A stretch of DNA of 64,000 nt. Origin: Hyunsoonleella flava. GTDB lineage: Bacteria; Bacteroidota; Bacteroidia; Flavobacteriales; Flavobacteriaceae. Below the pieces are notes generated by a model. That model had not been told where the DNA came from, did no database searches, and saw nothing but the letters and a program-made list of their open reading frames with translations. Position numbers and translations under genes: made by a program. The stretch is from NCBI RefSeq assembly GCF_004310325.1, contig NZ_SIRT01000001.1:620001-684000 (forward strand), given 5' to 3'. Position 1 is the stretch's first letter. Each line of letters opens with the position of its first letter. Below are positions 1 to 9,658 of this stretch, in pieces.

Positions 1-264
1 GTCAATATCTCTAATTAATGCATTTATTTTAAGCTTAGTTTCTCTTTTATTATCGTCACTACCAAGCATTGAATTTGCAATTTTTAGAGCTTCATATTTT
101 TCCTCCCAATCAATATTCAATTGTTTTTGGGTTTGAATTTCTTGTCGCGCCGAAGCTAAATCTTTCGATAATTCTAAATTAGCTTGCTTTAAATGGTCTA
201 CTCTCAGTAGTACTTTGCTAATTTTGTGTTCTAAAGAATCGACAATATCTTCAATCTTACTCAT
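1..264 (-). CDS. Coiled-coil protein, 3' end cut off by window edge
   Basis: The reading frame starts at an ATG at 264 and stays open for 88 codons to the window edge. The protein begins MSKIEDIVDSLEHKISKVLL and is rich in Leu, Glu, Lys and Gln in a heptad-like pattern, so it is probably a coiled coil with no signal peptide. Many flavobacterial genomes have such a short coiled-coil gene between an M23 peptidase and zapA, and the M23 gene lies divergently at 684. A cell-division-associated role is therefore possible, but this is inference because zapA would lie outside the window. Confidence 0.6.
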   Translation of the reverse strand, partial: MSKIEDIVDSLEHKISKVLLRVDHLKQANLELSKDLASARQEIQTQKQLNIDWEEKYEALKIANSMLGSDDNKRETKLKINALIRDID

Positions 265-683
265 TTACAAAAAACAATACTTAGTAAACAAAGTTAACAT
301 ACCTTGGCCTAAATAGCAATAGTTTTTAGTTAATTTTTTAAAACCTCCATTGCGTTTTGGGCGTTACCCCAAAGGGGGTCGGGCTTTCCGCTATATCTTT
401 TCGCGAAGCATCCCAAACTCATTTCAAGATCACATTAATTTTTAAAGCAAATCGTTTCCATTTAAAAATGCATTATTCAAGGTTCGCAAAAAGGATGCCG
501 CTGCAATCCCTAACGCGGGTCTATCTGCCAAGGCTGTGTCTTGCATCAATACCAAATCACTCCTGCAACGTATAGGCGACAAACAATACGTAATAATTCA
601 ACCATAAAAACCCATTGGCGTGATTTTTGTTTTCTACTTTGCTAATTCATACTCAAATTAATATTTTAGCCCAATACATCGTT
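265..683. other. Intergenic region between divergent genes, mostly filled by a dispersed repeat
   Basis: This 419-base gap separates the leftward coiled-coil gene from the rightward M23 peptidase gene. Positions 359-531 hold a dispersed repeat annotated separately. A 72-codon reading frame crossing the repeat has no recognisable protein features and is not called. I see no RNA gene here. Confidence 0.6.
359..531 (+). repeat. Dispersed repeat, copy 1
   Basis: The element begins GGGCGTTACC, continues with GGGTCGGGCTTTC and ends GCAATCCCTAACGCGGG followed by TATCTGCCA. The ends carry a short inverted repeat, GCGTTA at the left and TAACGC at the right. A second, shorter copy at 15954-16045 shares both ends but has a different, shorter middle, so the ends are conserved and the centre varies. 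From general familiarity with flavobacterial genomes I believe this is a common intergenic repeat family, but I cannot check its copy number here. Confidence 0.75.
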
Positions 684-2369
684 ATGCGAATACTTCTTGC
701 CCTCTTCATCCTACTCTGCGCGCCCATTGGTGCACAAAACATATACCCACAAGATTACTTTGCTAGTCCTTTAGATATACCCCTTGTACTTTCAGGTACC
801 TTTGCAGAACTACGCTCAAACCATTTCCATTCTGGTATGGATATAAAAACTCAACAGCGCACAGGGCTAAAGGTAAAGGCTTCGGCAGATGGCTATGTTA
901 GCAGAATAAAAATAGCGCATTACGGCTATGGAAAAGCATTATACATTACCCATAAAAATGGATACACAACGGTTTACGCACACTTAAAAAGCTTTTCTCC
1001 AGAAATTGAAGATTATATTAAAAAAAAGCAGTACTATAAAGAGTCTTATGAGATTGAACTGTTCCCAAAAGTCGATGAGTTATTAGTAACCAAGGGCAAT
1101 TTAGTCGCTTACAGTGGTAACTCCGGAGGTTCTGGCGGCCCACATTTACATTTTGAAATTCGTGATAATGCTGAACGCCCTATAAACCCTATGCTTTTTG
1201 GGATAGAAATTAAGGACAGTAAACTTCCCACGGTAACTTCCATTTATGCGTATCCACTGGATGAAAGCTCCCATGTAAATAATTCCAACACAAAACAGAG
1301 CTTGCGATTAATCCCGTTAAAAAATGGAGATTACACCGTTGAAAACATCAACGCTTTTGGTAAAATAGGGTTCGGAATTACTACTTGGGACAGACAGGAT
1401 TTAGCACCAAATAAAAATGGCGTATACAATATTCAAACCTTTGTAAATGGTAGTAAAAACTTTGAGCTGGATTTTAAAAGATTCTCTTTTGATGAAACTA
1501 AACATATTAAACAATTAATAGACTATAAACAATTCAAAACCAGAAAACAACGACTTCAAAAATTGTTTAGAATAAACAATCCGTTAAGCATTTATAAAGA
1601 CCTTTATAAAGAAGGTATCCTGTCCATTGAAGACAGTACATATTCAGTATATAAAATAAAGGTTAGTGATTTTAAAAACAACACATCTTGGGTTACGATT
1701 TCTATCAAAGGCCAAAAAAGTAAAAGCATCAAATCTCAACCTGAAATCAAAACGCCATATTACATTTATGCGGAAAAAAGTACGACGTTAAAGGAGAAAA
1801 ACATAAGTGTGGATATATTCCCTGATACGTTTTATGAAGATTTTTATATGGATTTTAACGTTAACGCCGATACCTTAACGCTTCACAAGGATATTGTTCC
1901 CTTAAAGAAAAACTTGAAAATATCGTACAACATTAGCAAGTATAGTGCAGAAGACAAGAATAAACTTTTTATAGCTCGATTATCTGGTTATAAGAAAACA
2001 CCGTATTATTCGTTTACAAAACGTGAGGGAGACACCTTATCGTCTTACACCAAAAGACTGGGGACATATGCTTTAGCTTATGATGACGAAGTACCAACCA
2101 TAACGCCAATTAACTTTAAAAAGGGTCAGTGGTTAAGCAAATACCGCTTCCTTAAAGTTAAAATTGATGACAAAGTTTCAGGAATATCAAGTTATAGGGC
2201 CACAGTGAATGGAAATTGGATTTTAATGGAATATGACTATAAAACAAAAACACTAACACACGATTTTAACGATGGCGTGATTGGGGATACCAAAAACAAT
2301 TTAAAAGTAATTGTTACAGATAATGTTGGAAATAATTCTACTTTTGAAACTACATTTTACAGGAAATAA
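684..2369 (+). CDS. M23 family metallopeptidase (LytM domain)
   Basis: This is a 561-residue exported protein likely to cut or bind peptidoglycan peptides in the periplasm. The ATG at 684 is preferred over a TTG at 627 because it places a clean signal peptide (MRILLALFILLCAPIGAQ) at the N-terminus. The LytM zinc ligands are visible early in the protein: HSGMD for the first His and Asp, and PHLHFEIR for the HxH pair. The remaining 400 residues are beta-rich and unassigned, which is usual for long Bacteroidota M23 proteins. The TonB-dependent receptor gene follows after only 12 bases, so the two are probably co-transcribed. Confidence 0.9.
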   Translation: MRILLALFILLCAPIGAQNIYPQDYFASPLDIPLVLSGTFAELRSNHFHSGMDIKTQQRTGLKVKASADGYVSRIKIAHYGYGKALYITHKNGYTTVYAHLKSFSPEIEDYIKKKQYYKESYEIELFPKVDELLVTKGNLVAYSGNSGGSGGPHLHFEIRDNAERPINPMLFGIEIKDSKLPTVTSIYAYPLDESSHVNNSNTKQSLRLIPLKNGDYTVENINAFGKIGFGITTWDRQDLAPNKNGVYNIQTFVNGSKNFELDFKRFSFDETKHIKQLIDYKQFKTRKQRLQKLFRINNPLSIYKDLYKEGILSIEDSTYSVYKIKVSDFKNNTSWVTISIKGQKSKSIKSQPEIKTPYYIYAEKSTTLKEKNISVDIFPDTFYEDFYMDFNVNADTLTLHKDIVPLKKNLKISYNISKYSAEDKNKLFIARLSGYKKTPYYSFTKREGDTLSSYTKRLGTYALAYDDEVPTITPINFKKGQWLSKYRFLKVKIDDKVSGISSYRATVNGNWILMEYDYKTKTLTHDFNDGVIGDTKNNLKVIVTDNVGNNSTFETTFYRK

Positions 2370-2381
2370 ACTTAACTGCTT

Positions 2382-4844
2382 TTGAAAACGCGTTACATAC
2401 TAACCACAACTCTTTTCTTATTTACGATTCTAATAGGTTTTAGTCAGGAAGCCACAATAAAAGGTGTTATTCTTGATGAAAACAGCAAACCCATTCAAAA
2501 TGTGTCCGTTAAAACTGGTATTATAGGCACCCAAACCAACGAAAACGGTTTTTATACTTTGGATATTCCTGCGAATCAAGATGTTAATATCGAGTTTACG
2601 CACATTTCACACAAAAAAGTGGTCGTTACCTTTAATTTAAAAAATGGCGTAATTAAAGAGTTTTATCCAGTAATGAGCACTTCAGTCGAACAAATAAACG
2701 AGGTTGTGATATCTGGAACACGTAGAAAGGAAGTTGAAGGCATTATAACTTTAGATAGAGAAACCGTTAAAAAAATCCCTGGGGCAAATGCAGGTGTTGA
2801 AAACTTATTATTATCACTTCCAGGAGTTAATAACAATAATGAATTAAGCACACAATATTCGGTAAGAGGCGGGAATTATGATGAAAACTTAGTTTACATC
2901 AATGGCATAGAAGTATATCGTCCTTTTTTAGTACGCTCTGGGCAACAAGAAGGTTTAAGTTTTGTAAATCCTGATTTAGTGCAAAATGTGGATTTTTCGG
3001 CAGGTGGCTTTCAGGCTAAATATGGAGATAAACTATCTTCTGTTTTAGATATTACCTATAAAACGCCTTATCAATTTGAAGTAAATGCCGATTTAAGTTT
3101 ACTTGGGGCAGCCGTTTCTGTTGAAAATATAAGTAAGGACTCAAAATTCACCAGTATCGTTGGCGCGAGGTATCGCAACAACAACCTGTTTGTCAATGCA
3201 AAACAAACACAAACCAACTTCCGTCCTGTTTTCGCTGATTTACAAGGATATTTCAATTACAAATTCACCAATAAATTCCATTTAAGCTTTTTAGGTAACG
3301 CATCGTTAAACAAATATGATTATGAGCCCTTAACGCGACAAACTAATTTTGGTACGTTGGCAGACCCTGTAGCTTTAATAGTATTTTATGAAGGTCAGGA
3401 AAAAACAGAATATCAAACGTATTTTGGCGCGTTTCAAGGCACATATTTTGCTAATGACGATTTAACGCTTAGCTTGACGGCTTCAACATATCACACCACG
3501 GAAGAAGAGTATTTTGATATCTTGGCTCAATATAACTTAGGAGAGGTAAATAGTAATATTGGCGATGAAAATTTAGGAGAGGTTGAATTTAGCGAAGGCA
3601 TTGGAAGTCAACTAAACCACGGAAGAAATGATTTGGATGCGTTGATTTCAACTGTGCAAGCAAAAGGAGACCTAAAAGTTGATGATAACAGATTTGAATG
3701 GTCGATAAAATATACGAACGAAGATATTAGAGACCGTTTAGTTGAGTGGGAAGTTATTGATTCAGCAGGTTTTTCTGTAAGACCTCCAAGAACCATCCCC
3801 ATTAACGAACAACCTTACACGCCCTATGAAGGTCCAATAACACCTTTTACCAATGTTAGAGCTAGGAACAACACCAAAATTAACAGGATTCAGGCATACG
3901 GGCAATGGAGTAAACGGGCTACATTAGGCGAAAGTGATGTATGGTACAATGCGGGTGTTCGTGTGCACAACTGGAGTGTATCTGGAGATGGTATTGTATC
4001 ATCAAACCAAACGGTTGTTAGTCCACGTGCACAATTTGCGATAAAGCCAAGCTGGAAGAAGGATATGCTGTTTAGGGCAGCAGCAGGATTATATTATCAG
4101 CCTCCCTTCTATCGCGAGCTCAGGGATTCAACAGGAACCGTTCAACCCAATGTAAAGGCCCAAAAATCATTGCATTTGGTTTTAGGTAACGATTATAGCT
4201 TCAAAATGTGGGATCGTCCTTTTAAACTGACTTCAGAAGTGTTCTATAAAAACCTAACGGATGTAAACCCATATACATTAGAAAACGTTCGTATTCGTTA
4301 TCGTGCCAGAAACAATGCAAAAGCTTATGCTTATGGATTAGACATGCGCCTAAATGGGGAGTTTGTTCCCGGAACTGAATCTTGGTTTAGTTTTGGGTAT
4401 TTAAAAACAGAAGAGAACATTAATAACCGTGGTTATATTTCAAGGCCAACAGACCAACGCCTAAAATTTGCAGCATTATTTCAAGATTATGTCCCCAACA
4501 TACCGAATATGAGAGTTTATCTCAATTTGGTATACAATACTGGATTGCCTGGAGGTTCTCCAAGTTACGCAGATCCTTATGATTTTCAACTTAGGTTGCC
4601 AGATTACAAAAGAGCCGACGTTGGTTTTCAATTTGTATTGGTTGATGAAAATAAGCAATTCCAAAGCGGATGGAAAAAACCGTTTAAACAACTTTCATTT
4701 GGTGTTGAAATATTCAATATTTTTGATGTACAAAACTCAATAACAAATACTTGGGTAAGGGATGTGTATAGCAAACGACAATTTGCTATACCAAACTTTT
4801 TAACGCCTCGGGTTTTTAATGTGAGGACTACCATGAAATTCTAA
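2382..4844 (+). CDS. TonB-dependent receptor with carboxypeptidase-like regulatory domain
   Basis: This 820-residue outer-membrane receptor has a signal peptide ending near FSQ, then a CarboxypepD_reg-like beta-sandwich (about 23-105), a plug domain with the GTRRKEVEG and SVRGGNYDENLVYINGIEV signatures (about 110-220), and a beta-barrel ending in Phe. The start appears to be TTG at 2382, because the signal peptide begins directly at that codon and the next Met is about 98 residues in. The substrate cannot be told from sequence and no SusD partner is adjacent. The next gene starts 2 bases after the stop, which supports an operon running 684-6582. Confidence 0.92.
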   Translation: MKTRYILTTTLFLFTILIGFSQEATIKGVILDENSKPIQNVSVKTGIIGTQTNENGFYTLDIPANQDVNIEFTHISHKKVVVTFNLKNGVIKEFYPVMSTSVEQINEVVISGTRRKEVEGIITLDRETVKKIPGANAGVENLLLSLPGVNNNNELSTQYSVRGGNYDENLVYINGIEVYRPFLVRSGQQEGLSFVNPDLVQNVDFSAGGFQAKYGDKLSSVLDITYKTPYQFEVNADLSLLGAAVSVENISKDSKFTSIVGARYRNNNLFVNAKQTQTNFRPVFADLQGYFNYKFTNKFHLSFLGNASLNKYDYEPLTRQTNFGTLADPVALIVFYEGQEKTEYQTYFGAFQGTYFANDDLTLSLTASTYHTTEEEYFDILAQYNLGEVNSNIGDENLGEVEFSEGIGSQLNHGRNDLDALISTVQAKGDLKVDDNRFEWSIKYTNEDIRDRLVEWEVIDSAGFSVRPPRTIPINEQPYTPYEGPITPFTNVRARNNTKINRIQAYGQWSKRATLGESDVWYNAGVRVHNWSVSGDGIVSSNQTVVSPRAQFAIKPSWKKDMLFRAAAGLYYQPPFYRELRDSTGTVQPNVKAQKSLHLVLGNDYSFKMWDRPFKLTSEVFYKNLTDVNPYTLENVRIRYRARNNAKAYAYGLDMRLNGEFVPGTESWFSFGYLKTEENINNRGYISRPTDQRLKFAALFQDYVPNIPNMRVYLNLVYNTGLPGGSPSYADPYDFQLRLPDYKRADVGFQFVLVDENKQFQSGWKKPFKQLSFGVEIFNIFDVQNSITNTWVRDVYSKRQFAIPNFLTPRVFNVRTTMKF

Positions 4845-4846
4845 TC

Positions 4847-6043
4847 ATGAAAAAAACGCTTATAAATTTAAGTTTATGCTTACTGTGCATTGCTTTTACT
4901 TATGCCCAAAAAACAAAATTCAAAACAGGTAAAACCAGCAGCAAAAATTATTTTACCGCAATAAAATATAAGGATGTAAGAGGTAAAATAATAATCCCTG
5001 TAAGTATTCAGGACAGTACTTATTATTTTTTATTTGACACAGGAGCCCCGAACGTTATTTCATCAAACCTATTAAACGTTGTAAAACATTCTTCAAAAAA
5101 AAATCTAACGGTATCAGACTCTAATGATAGAAAGCAGCGTATGGATTTAACCACGCTTCAATCAATTACGATTGGAGATTTAGAGTTTACAAATACAAGT
5201 GCTTTGGTGTTCGATGGCGATAATAACATCCTTTTTGACTGTTTTGAGATTGATGGCATAATCGGAAGCAATCTGCTGCAGAAATCTATCGTTCAAATAA
5301 ATTCAAAAACGCAGGAGCTCATACTTACAAATTCTATTGATAATTTAGATTTAAAAAGTGAGACGCCTACAAAACTATTTATTAATAATGGTCAAGGTAG
5401 TCCATATATTCAAATACAGCTAAAGGGTAAAAACAACGTTTCAGAAAAGCTATTATTTGATACTGGAGCAAGTGGGTTTTACGATATGAGCAAACAACAT
5501 TTAAGCCTTTTTAAGGAACAAAAAGTAGCCACACATGTTTTAAGTAGTGAAGGTTCTGCTGGCATTGGGCTTTTTGGAGCATCAGAGGCCAACACGACAT
5601 ATAGATTGACGATTCCTGAAATTTCAATTAACAACCATGTCTTTACCAATGTAATGACCGAAACAACAGATGATAAGAATTCAAGAATTGGTTCTGATAT
5701 TTTTAAATACGGTGTGGTAACTTTAGATTTTAGAAAGCGTCATTTTTATTTTAATAGCTTTAACGAAAGGGCAAATCTAATGGAAAAGCAATTGGGTTTC
5801 ACGCCTATAGTTCAAAACAATAAACTAATAGTTGGTGTGGTCTGGGACAGGCAATTGAAGGGTAAAATAAGCTATGGGGATGAAATTGTCAGTATAAACA
5901 ATATTAAATTTTCAAATGCTAATGTATGTGACTTAATTGCAAAGGAATCACCTTTTAAATCTTCAGATACATTGGAGATAGCATTCAAAAATAAAGACAA
6001 CAAAATCAACAGATTTACACTAAAACGAACTTTTCAAGATTAA
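4847..6043 (+). CDS. Retropepsin/pepsin-like aspartic protease with C-terminal PDZ domain
   Basis: This 398-residue protein has a signal peptide (ends TYAQ). Two aspartic-protease catalytic motifs are present in one chain, FDTGAPN with D64 and FDTGASG with D205, so the fold is a fused pair of retropepsin-like lobes. Residues from about 325 onward resemble a PDZ domain (GKISYGDEIVSINN). It probably acts as a periplasmic or surface protease; its target is unknown. Only 2 bases separate it from both the receptor gene upstream and the PH-domain gene downstream, indicating tight co-transcription. Confidence 0.85.
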   Translation: MKKTLINLSLCLLCIAFTYAQKTKFKTGKTSSKNYFTAIKYKDVRGKIIIPVSIQDSTYYFLFDTGAPNVISSNLLNVVKHSSKKNLTVSDSNDRKQRMDLTTLQSITIGDLEFTNTSALVFDGDNNILFDCFEIDGIIGSNLLQKSIVQINSKTQELILTNSIDNLDLKSETPTKLFINNGQGSPYIQIQLKGKNNVSEKLLFDTGASGFYDMSKQHLSLFKEQKVATHVLSSEGSAGIGLFGASEANTTYRLTIPEISINNHVFTNVMTETTDDKNSRIGSDIFKYGVVTLDFRKRHFYFNSFNERANLMEKQLGFTPIVQNNKLIVGVVWDRQLKGKISYGDEIVSINNIKFSNANVCDLIAKESPFKSSDTLEIAFKNKDNKINRFTLKRTFQD

Positions 6044-6045
6044 CT

Positions 6046-6582
6046 ATGAAACCCGAAGTAAAAGTAATCCAACAAGCTACATTTAGCAAAAACATAAAAA
6101 CATATATTGTTTTGGTGGTTTCATTCTTTCTGTTCATTTCAATTATTGGAATCCCGATCCTTATTGTATGGCTCTTAGGTTTGGGGCAGCATATTGGTAA
6201 AAAATATTATAACAGTTTAGAGTGCCAACTCACAACTAAACATTTAGAGTTTAAAAAAGGGGTGTTTTTTAGAGTTGAAAAAACGATTCCTTTGGAAAAC
6301 ATTCAAGATTTAACCTTTATTGAGAACCCTATTCTAAAATATCTAGACTTGAGAGTTTTAAAAATTGAAACTGCGGGTAATAGTAATCCCAAGGGAAGCG
6401 ACATGAAACTTATTGGAATTGTTGATGCTCATGATTTTAAAACAACTGTTTTAGAACAAAGGGAGCTACTTCAAAACAACTCAGGCTCAGTGCAATCTAC
6501 TAATGATGAAAAAGGTAAAACGGAAGTTTTACTAGAAGATATAAAGGAAATTTTACTTGATATTAGAAAAAATCAAAAATAG
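6046..6582 (+). CDS. PH domain-containing membrane protein (bPH2 type)
   Basis: This is a 178-residue protein with one or two hydrophobic segments at about 20-48 (VSFFLFISIIGIPILIVWLL), followed by a bacterial PH-like domain with the typical sequence RVEKTIPLENIQDLTFIENP. Bacterial PH2 domains of this type usually sit at the membrane; their biochemical role is mostly unknown. The C-terminal 35 residues are charged and probably helical. It is the last gene of the rightward group starting at 684 and converges with the cysteine desulfurase gene. Confidence 0.8.
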   Translation: MKPEVKVIQQATFSKNIKTYIVLVVSFFLFISIIGIPILIVWLLGLGQHIGKKYYNSLECQLTTKHLEFKKGVFFRVEKTIPLENIQDLTFIENPILKYLDLRVLKIETAGNSNPKGSDMKLIGIVDAHDFKTTVLEQRELLQNNSGSVQSTNDEKGKTEVLLEDIKEILLDIRKNQK

Positions 6583-6744
6583 CTTAACCATCTCAACACC
6601 AAACTTAAACATGAAATATCTGTACTAATAATGCCAAGTAATAAATGCTGAAATTCTTTTAATGAATACTACTATAAAGGCAATAAACAAGATGGTAAAT
6701 AGTCGATTTAAAGGAAAGAATTCATTGCTCTAAATCAAGTACTT

Positions 6745-7893
6745 TCATTCGTTGATATAATCTTTCAAAATACCAACCACGTAATCAATTTCATCTTTAG
6801 TATTGTAGATACTGAATGAAAAACGAATTGAAGGCTTTTCTAGATCGTCTGCATTTAATAATTCGGATAATACATGAGATTTTTGACTACTTCCACTTTG
6901 GCACGCACTACCTTTCGAGCAGGCAATTCCCTTTAAATCCAATTGAAAGAGAAACATTCCTGATTTGTTTGCGGCTATCGGCAAACGCATGTTCACAAGT
7001 GTATAGGTGCTTTTTTCTAAATCTCCCGACAGACCGTTGAAGATGACATTGGGAATTTCTTCTTTAACTTTTGAAATAAAATAAGACTTTAAACTTTTAA
7101 TATATTCAGTCTCAGACTCTAAATTTTCATAAGCCATAGTCATGGCCTTTTCAAGTCCAGCTATGTTATGAACACTTTCAGTACCTGCTCTCAGACCTCG
7201 CTCTTGCTCTCCCCCAGAAATCAAAGGGTTTATATGGTTGTTTTTTCTTATATATGCAAAACCAACACCTTTTGGGCCATGTAACTTATGTGCGCTTGCT
7301 GCTAAAAAATCTACTTTAATTTTTTGCAAATCCAAATTGTAATGCCCTATAGCTTGTACAGCATCTGTATGAAACAAAGCATTATGGGCTTCACACAAAT
7401 TTGCTATTTTCTCTATATCCAGAATGTTGCCAATTTCATTATTAACCAACATTAAACTTACTAAGGCCTTAGTATTTATGCCATTTAGAAGTTTCTCAAG
7501 TCCTTTGTAATCAATAACTCCCTTTTCATCCATCTCAACAAAAGAAACTTCAATACTGTACTCCTTCTTTAATGCTTCAACAGTATGTAAAACGGCATGG
7601 TGTTCAATTTTAGAAGTAATGATATGTTTTACACCAAGGTCTCTCACTGCACATCGCAATGCTAAATTATCAGCTTCGGTACCGCCAGAAGTAAAGATAA
7701 TTTCACTGGAAGAAACGTTTAAAAGCTTTGCTATTGCTTTTCTTGAATTTTCAATTAAAGATTTAGAAGATCTACCTAAACTATATGAGGATGAGGCATT
7801 TCCATAATTGTGTTTTAATACATCCGTCATCGTGGAAATAACTTCTTCCCGCATTTGAGTAGTAGCAGCATTATCAAAATACACCTGTTGCAT
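6745..7893 (-). CDS. Cysteine desulfurase (NifS/IscS-like, PLP-dependent)
   Basis: This 382-residue class-V aminotransferase takes sulfur from L-cysteine for Fe-S cluster or tRNA thiolation pathways. Landmarks are VYFDNAATT at the N-terminus, the PLP lysine in SAHKLHGPKG (K203), the HTDAVQ motif before it, and an active-site cysteine in GSACQSGS (C331). The length fits group I desulfurases. It is monocistronic in this window, with no IscU or SufB neighbours, so I do not assign it to isc, suf or tRNA thiolation. Confidence 0.92.
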   Translation of the reverse strand: MQQVYFDNAATTQMREEVISTMTDVLKHNYGNASSSYSLGRSSKSLIENSRKAIAKLLNVSSSEIIFTSGGTEADNLALRCAVRDLGVKHIITSKIEHHAVLHTVEALKKEYSIEVSFVEMDEKGVIDYKGLEKLLNGINTKALVSLMLVNNEIGNILDIEKIANLCEAHNALFHTDAVQAIGHYNLDLQKIKVDFLAASAHKLHGPKGVGFAYIRKNNHINPLISGGEQERGLRAGTESVHNIAGLEKAMTMAYENLESETEYIKSLKSYFISKVKEEIPNVIFNGLSGDLEKSTYTLVNMRLPIAANKSGMFLFQLDLKGIACSKGSACQSGSSQKSHVLSELLNADDLEKPSIRFSFSIYNTKDEIDYVVGILKDYINE

Positions 7894-7967
7894 TCGTTCT
7901 AAATTTCTAACAAAAATAGGTCAAATAAAATTATTAATAATTAGAGACGTTATATATACAATTCTAT

Positions 7968-7975
7968 TATTTTTG
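7968..7975 (+). promoter_or_regulatory. Probable -7 box (TATTTTTG) for the acidic-repeat lipoprotein gene
   Basis: The octamer fits the Flavobacterium/Bacteroidota -7 consensus TAnnTTTG and lies 16 bases before the ATG at 7992. I do not see a convincing -33 TTG at the expected spacing, so confidence is limited. Confidence 0.4.
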
Positions 7976-7991
7976 CTTAAAATTTAATTCT

Positions 7992-8915
7992 ATGAGACGT
8001 CTATCATCACTGCTTTTATCATATGGCTTTCTAGTTATTTTTTCATGTAGCGACGGTGATGTTATTGATTTTGAATTTGATTTCGATGATACGTTTGTTG
8101 CTTGTGGTGAAGTAGACCTCTTGCTCTATAAAACTAAAGAAGACCCTTCGGAAACTGTTTCGGTATTAATTTCTAGCTATACGCTAGATGACATATTTGA
8201 AGAAGACCCAGATAATGATTCTCTGGTAATACCTAAGCCTAATGTGCGCTTCACTTACAGAACCTATGACAGACCTGATTTACCAAAGGATTTATTTTGC
8301 TCTAGTGTTCCTCCAGAGGGTTTGAATATTGTAGTTGATCAAAATGATGCGACTGCAGTAGCCACTATCATTAGGACTTTTACCGAAGACGACAATGATG
8401 GTATCCCTGCAGAACTAGAAAACCAAGACCCAAATGGAGATGGAGATTTTTCGGATGCGCAAGATACTGACAACGATGGTATCCCTGATTATTTAGATCA
8501 AGATGACGATGGCGATAATGTACTTACAGCAAACGAGAACCCAGATCCCGATGGCAATGGAGATCTCTCTGATGCTCAGGATACCGATGGCAATGGCACT
8601 CCAGATTATCTTGATAGTGACGATGACGGCGATGGCGTATTAACCAGAGATGAAGAAACGGATACCCAAGACCAAAACCCATTAAACGATATCACAAATA
8701 GCGATATTGGCGCAGATTATCTAAACCCTAGTGTCACTACCTCTACGCCTGCTATGGCCTACAAAGAGCATAGTATCTCAAGAACATTTGTTGTGAGACT
8801 TGTAGTCTCTGATATTAGAATTGATTTTTTATCTCAGGATGAATTTGACTTTGGAATTTTAACAGGAGAAAGCAAGCTATCTGGAAGTACAGAAATCACC
8901 CCTGACTTTCCTTAA
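7992..8915 (+). CDS. Acidic lipoprotein with calcium-binding-type Asp repeats
   Basis: This 307-residue protein has a lipoprotein signal (LVIFSC, Cys19), then a short domain, then at about 130-230 a run of Asp-rich repeats of the DNDGIPDYLDQDDDGDN type. These resemble thrombospondin type 3 or dockerin-like Ca2+ loops and recur at least three times (DDNDGIPAELE, DNDGIPDYLD, DGNGTPDYLD). A C-terminal region follows. It is likely anchored to the outer membrane; the function is unknown. Its stop overlaps the stop of the convergent Smr gene by 4 bases. Such single-copy lipoproteins are common in Flavobacteriaceae. Confidence 0.85.
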   Translation: MRRLSSLLLSYGFLVIFSCSDGDVIDFEFDFDDTFVACGEVDLLLYKTKEDPSETVSVLISSYTLDDIFEEDPDNDSLVIPKPNVRFTYRTYDRPDLPKDLFCSSVPPEGLNIVVDQNDATAVATIIRTFTEDDNDGIPAELENQDPNGDGDFSDAQDTDNDGIPDYLDQDDDGDNVLTANENPDPDGNGDLSDAQDTDGNGTPDYLDSDDDGDGVLTRDEETDTQDQNPLNDITNSDIGADYLNPSVTTSTPAMAYKEHSISRTFVVRLVVSDIRIDFLSQDEFDFGILTGESKLSGSTEITPDFP

Positions 8916-9469
8916 TTCACACTTTGGTAAATATAAACTTCGGTAGCACCAAATCCATATTTCTGGAAATTGGCATCATAATACTTGATATTGTCATAGC
9001 GCCTAAATAAAGTTTCCAATTCTTGTTTTAAAACACCCTCTCCTACACCATGTATAAAAACAATGCGTTGGATACGTTTGCCAATGGCAAATTCCAATTG
9101 ACGTTTTGCTGTCTGCAATTGTAGGTCTAACATTTCAAAATTTGTCATACCGCGAGACGATTTTACCAAGTGATGGATGTGCAGATCTACCTCCATAGCT
9201 GGTTGGGATCGCTCTTTTGGTTTTATGCGCTTAGAAGATTTTCTTTTAACAGCTTCCTTTTCTGCGATTATATCGTTAATGTTAGATGTGTTGAGCGTAT
9301 TTTCGATCATAGCATCAGCACTGTGTATCAACACTAATTCACTTTCAGCAAAACTTAATAAAAAACCATCTTCAGTTTCTAATGTTACTTCGTTACCTTT
9401 TATTGTTTTTACAATACCAGAGAGGTCATCGTCTAAAACTAAAACTCTGTCTCCAACCTTAATAGCCAT
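8912..9469 (-). CDS. Smr domain protein (MutS2 C-terminal-like)
   Basis: This 185-residue protein carries an N-terminal small beta-barrel-like region (VGDRVLVLDDDLSGIVKTI) and a C-terminal Smr domain. The Smr hallmarks are VDLHIHHL near residue 95 and HGVGEGVLK near 140. Smr domains are nucleases or nucleic-acid-binding modules; this short form lacks the MutS ATPase, so it should not be named MutS. It lies 6 bases downstream of a small membrane-protein gene on the same strand and probably shares its transcript. Confidence 0.85.
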   Translation of the reverse strand: MAIKVGDRVLVLDDDLSGIVKTIKGNEVTLETEDGFLLSFAESELVLIHSADAMIENTLNTSNINDIIAEKEAVKRKSSKRIKPKERSQPAMEVDLHIHHLVKSSRGMTNFEMLDLQLQTAKRQLEFAIGKRIQRIVFIHGVGEGVLKQELETLFRRYDNIKYYDANFQKYGFGATEVYIYQSVN

Positions 9470-9475
9470 TACAGT

Positions 9476-9658
9476 TTAATTGTCTTCTTCTTGTTCATTA
9501 TCTCTTCTACTTGGAATAGTCCTAGCTATTCTATAAACACCTATCATCAAAACAACTATACCAGCAATCAAAATATACTGATTCTGCTCCTCGCCGGCTT
9601 TGGCATACATAGCAATGATAGCACCCAATAAGATTAAAATGTAATTAAGGTATTTCAT
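9476..9658 (-). CDS. Small two-helix membrane protein
   Basis: This 60-residue protein has two predicted transmembrane helices (about 5-20 and 28-46) separated by a short polar loop (GEEQNQ), and a charged tail SRRDNEQEEDN. No family function is known to me. It is retained as a gene because of its good start, its strongly membrane-like composition and its 6-base spacing to the Smr gene downstream. Confidence 0.7.
   Translation of the reverse strand: MKYLNYILILLGAIIAMYAKAGEEQNQYILIAGIVVLMIGVYRIARTIPSRRDNEQEEDN

Noticed and set aside
357-575. 72-codon frame across the dispersed repeat
   Set aside because: The sequence is the repeat itself and the protein is low-complexity with no known features.
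627-683. TTG start giving a longer M23 peptidase
   Set aside because: It adds 19 residues that disrupt the signal peptide; the ATG at 684 gives a normal one.
7992-8915. Acidic Asp repeats considered as a CRISPR-like or DNA repeat array
   Set aside because: The repeats are protein-level Ca2+-type loops with varied spacing and no conserved spacer pattern.
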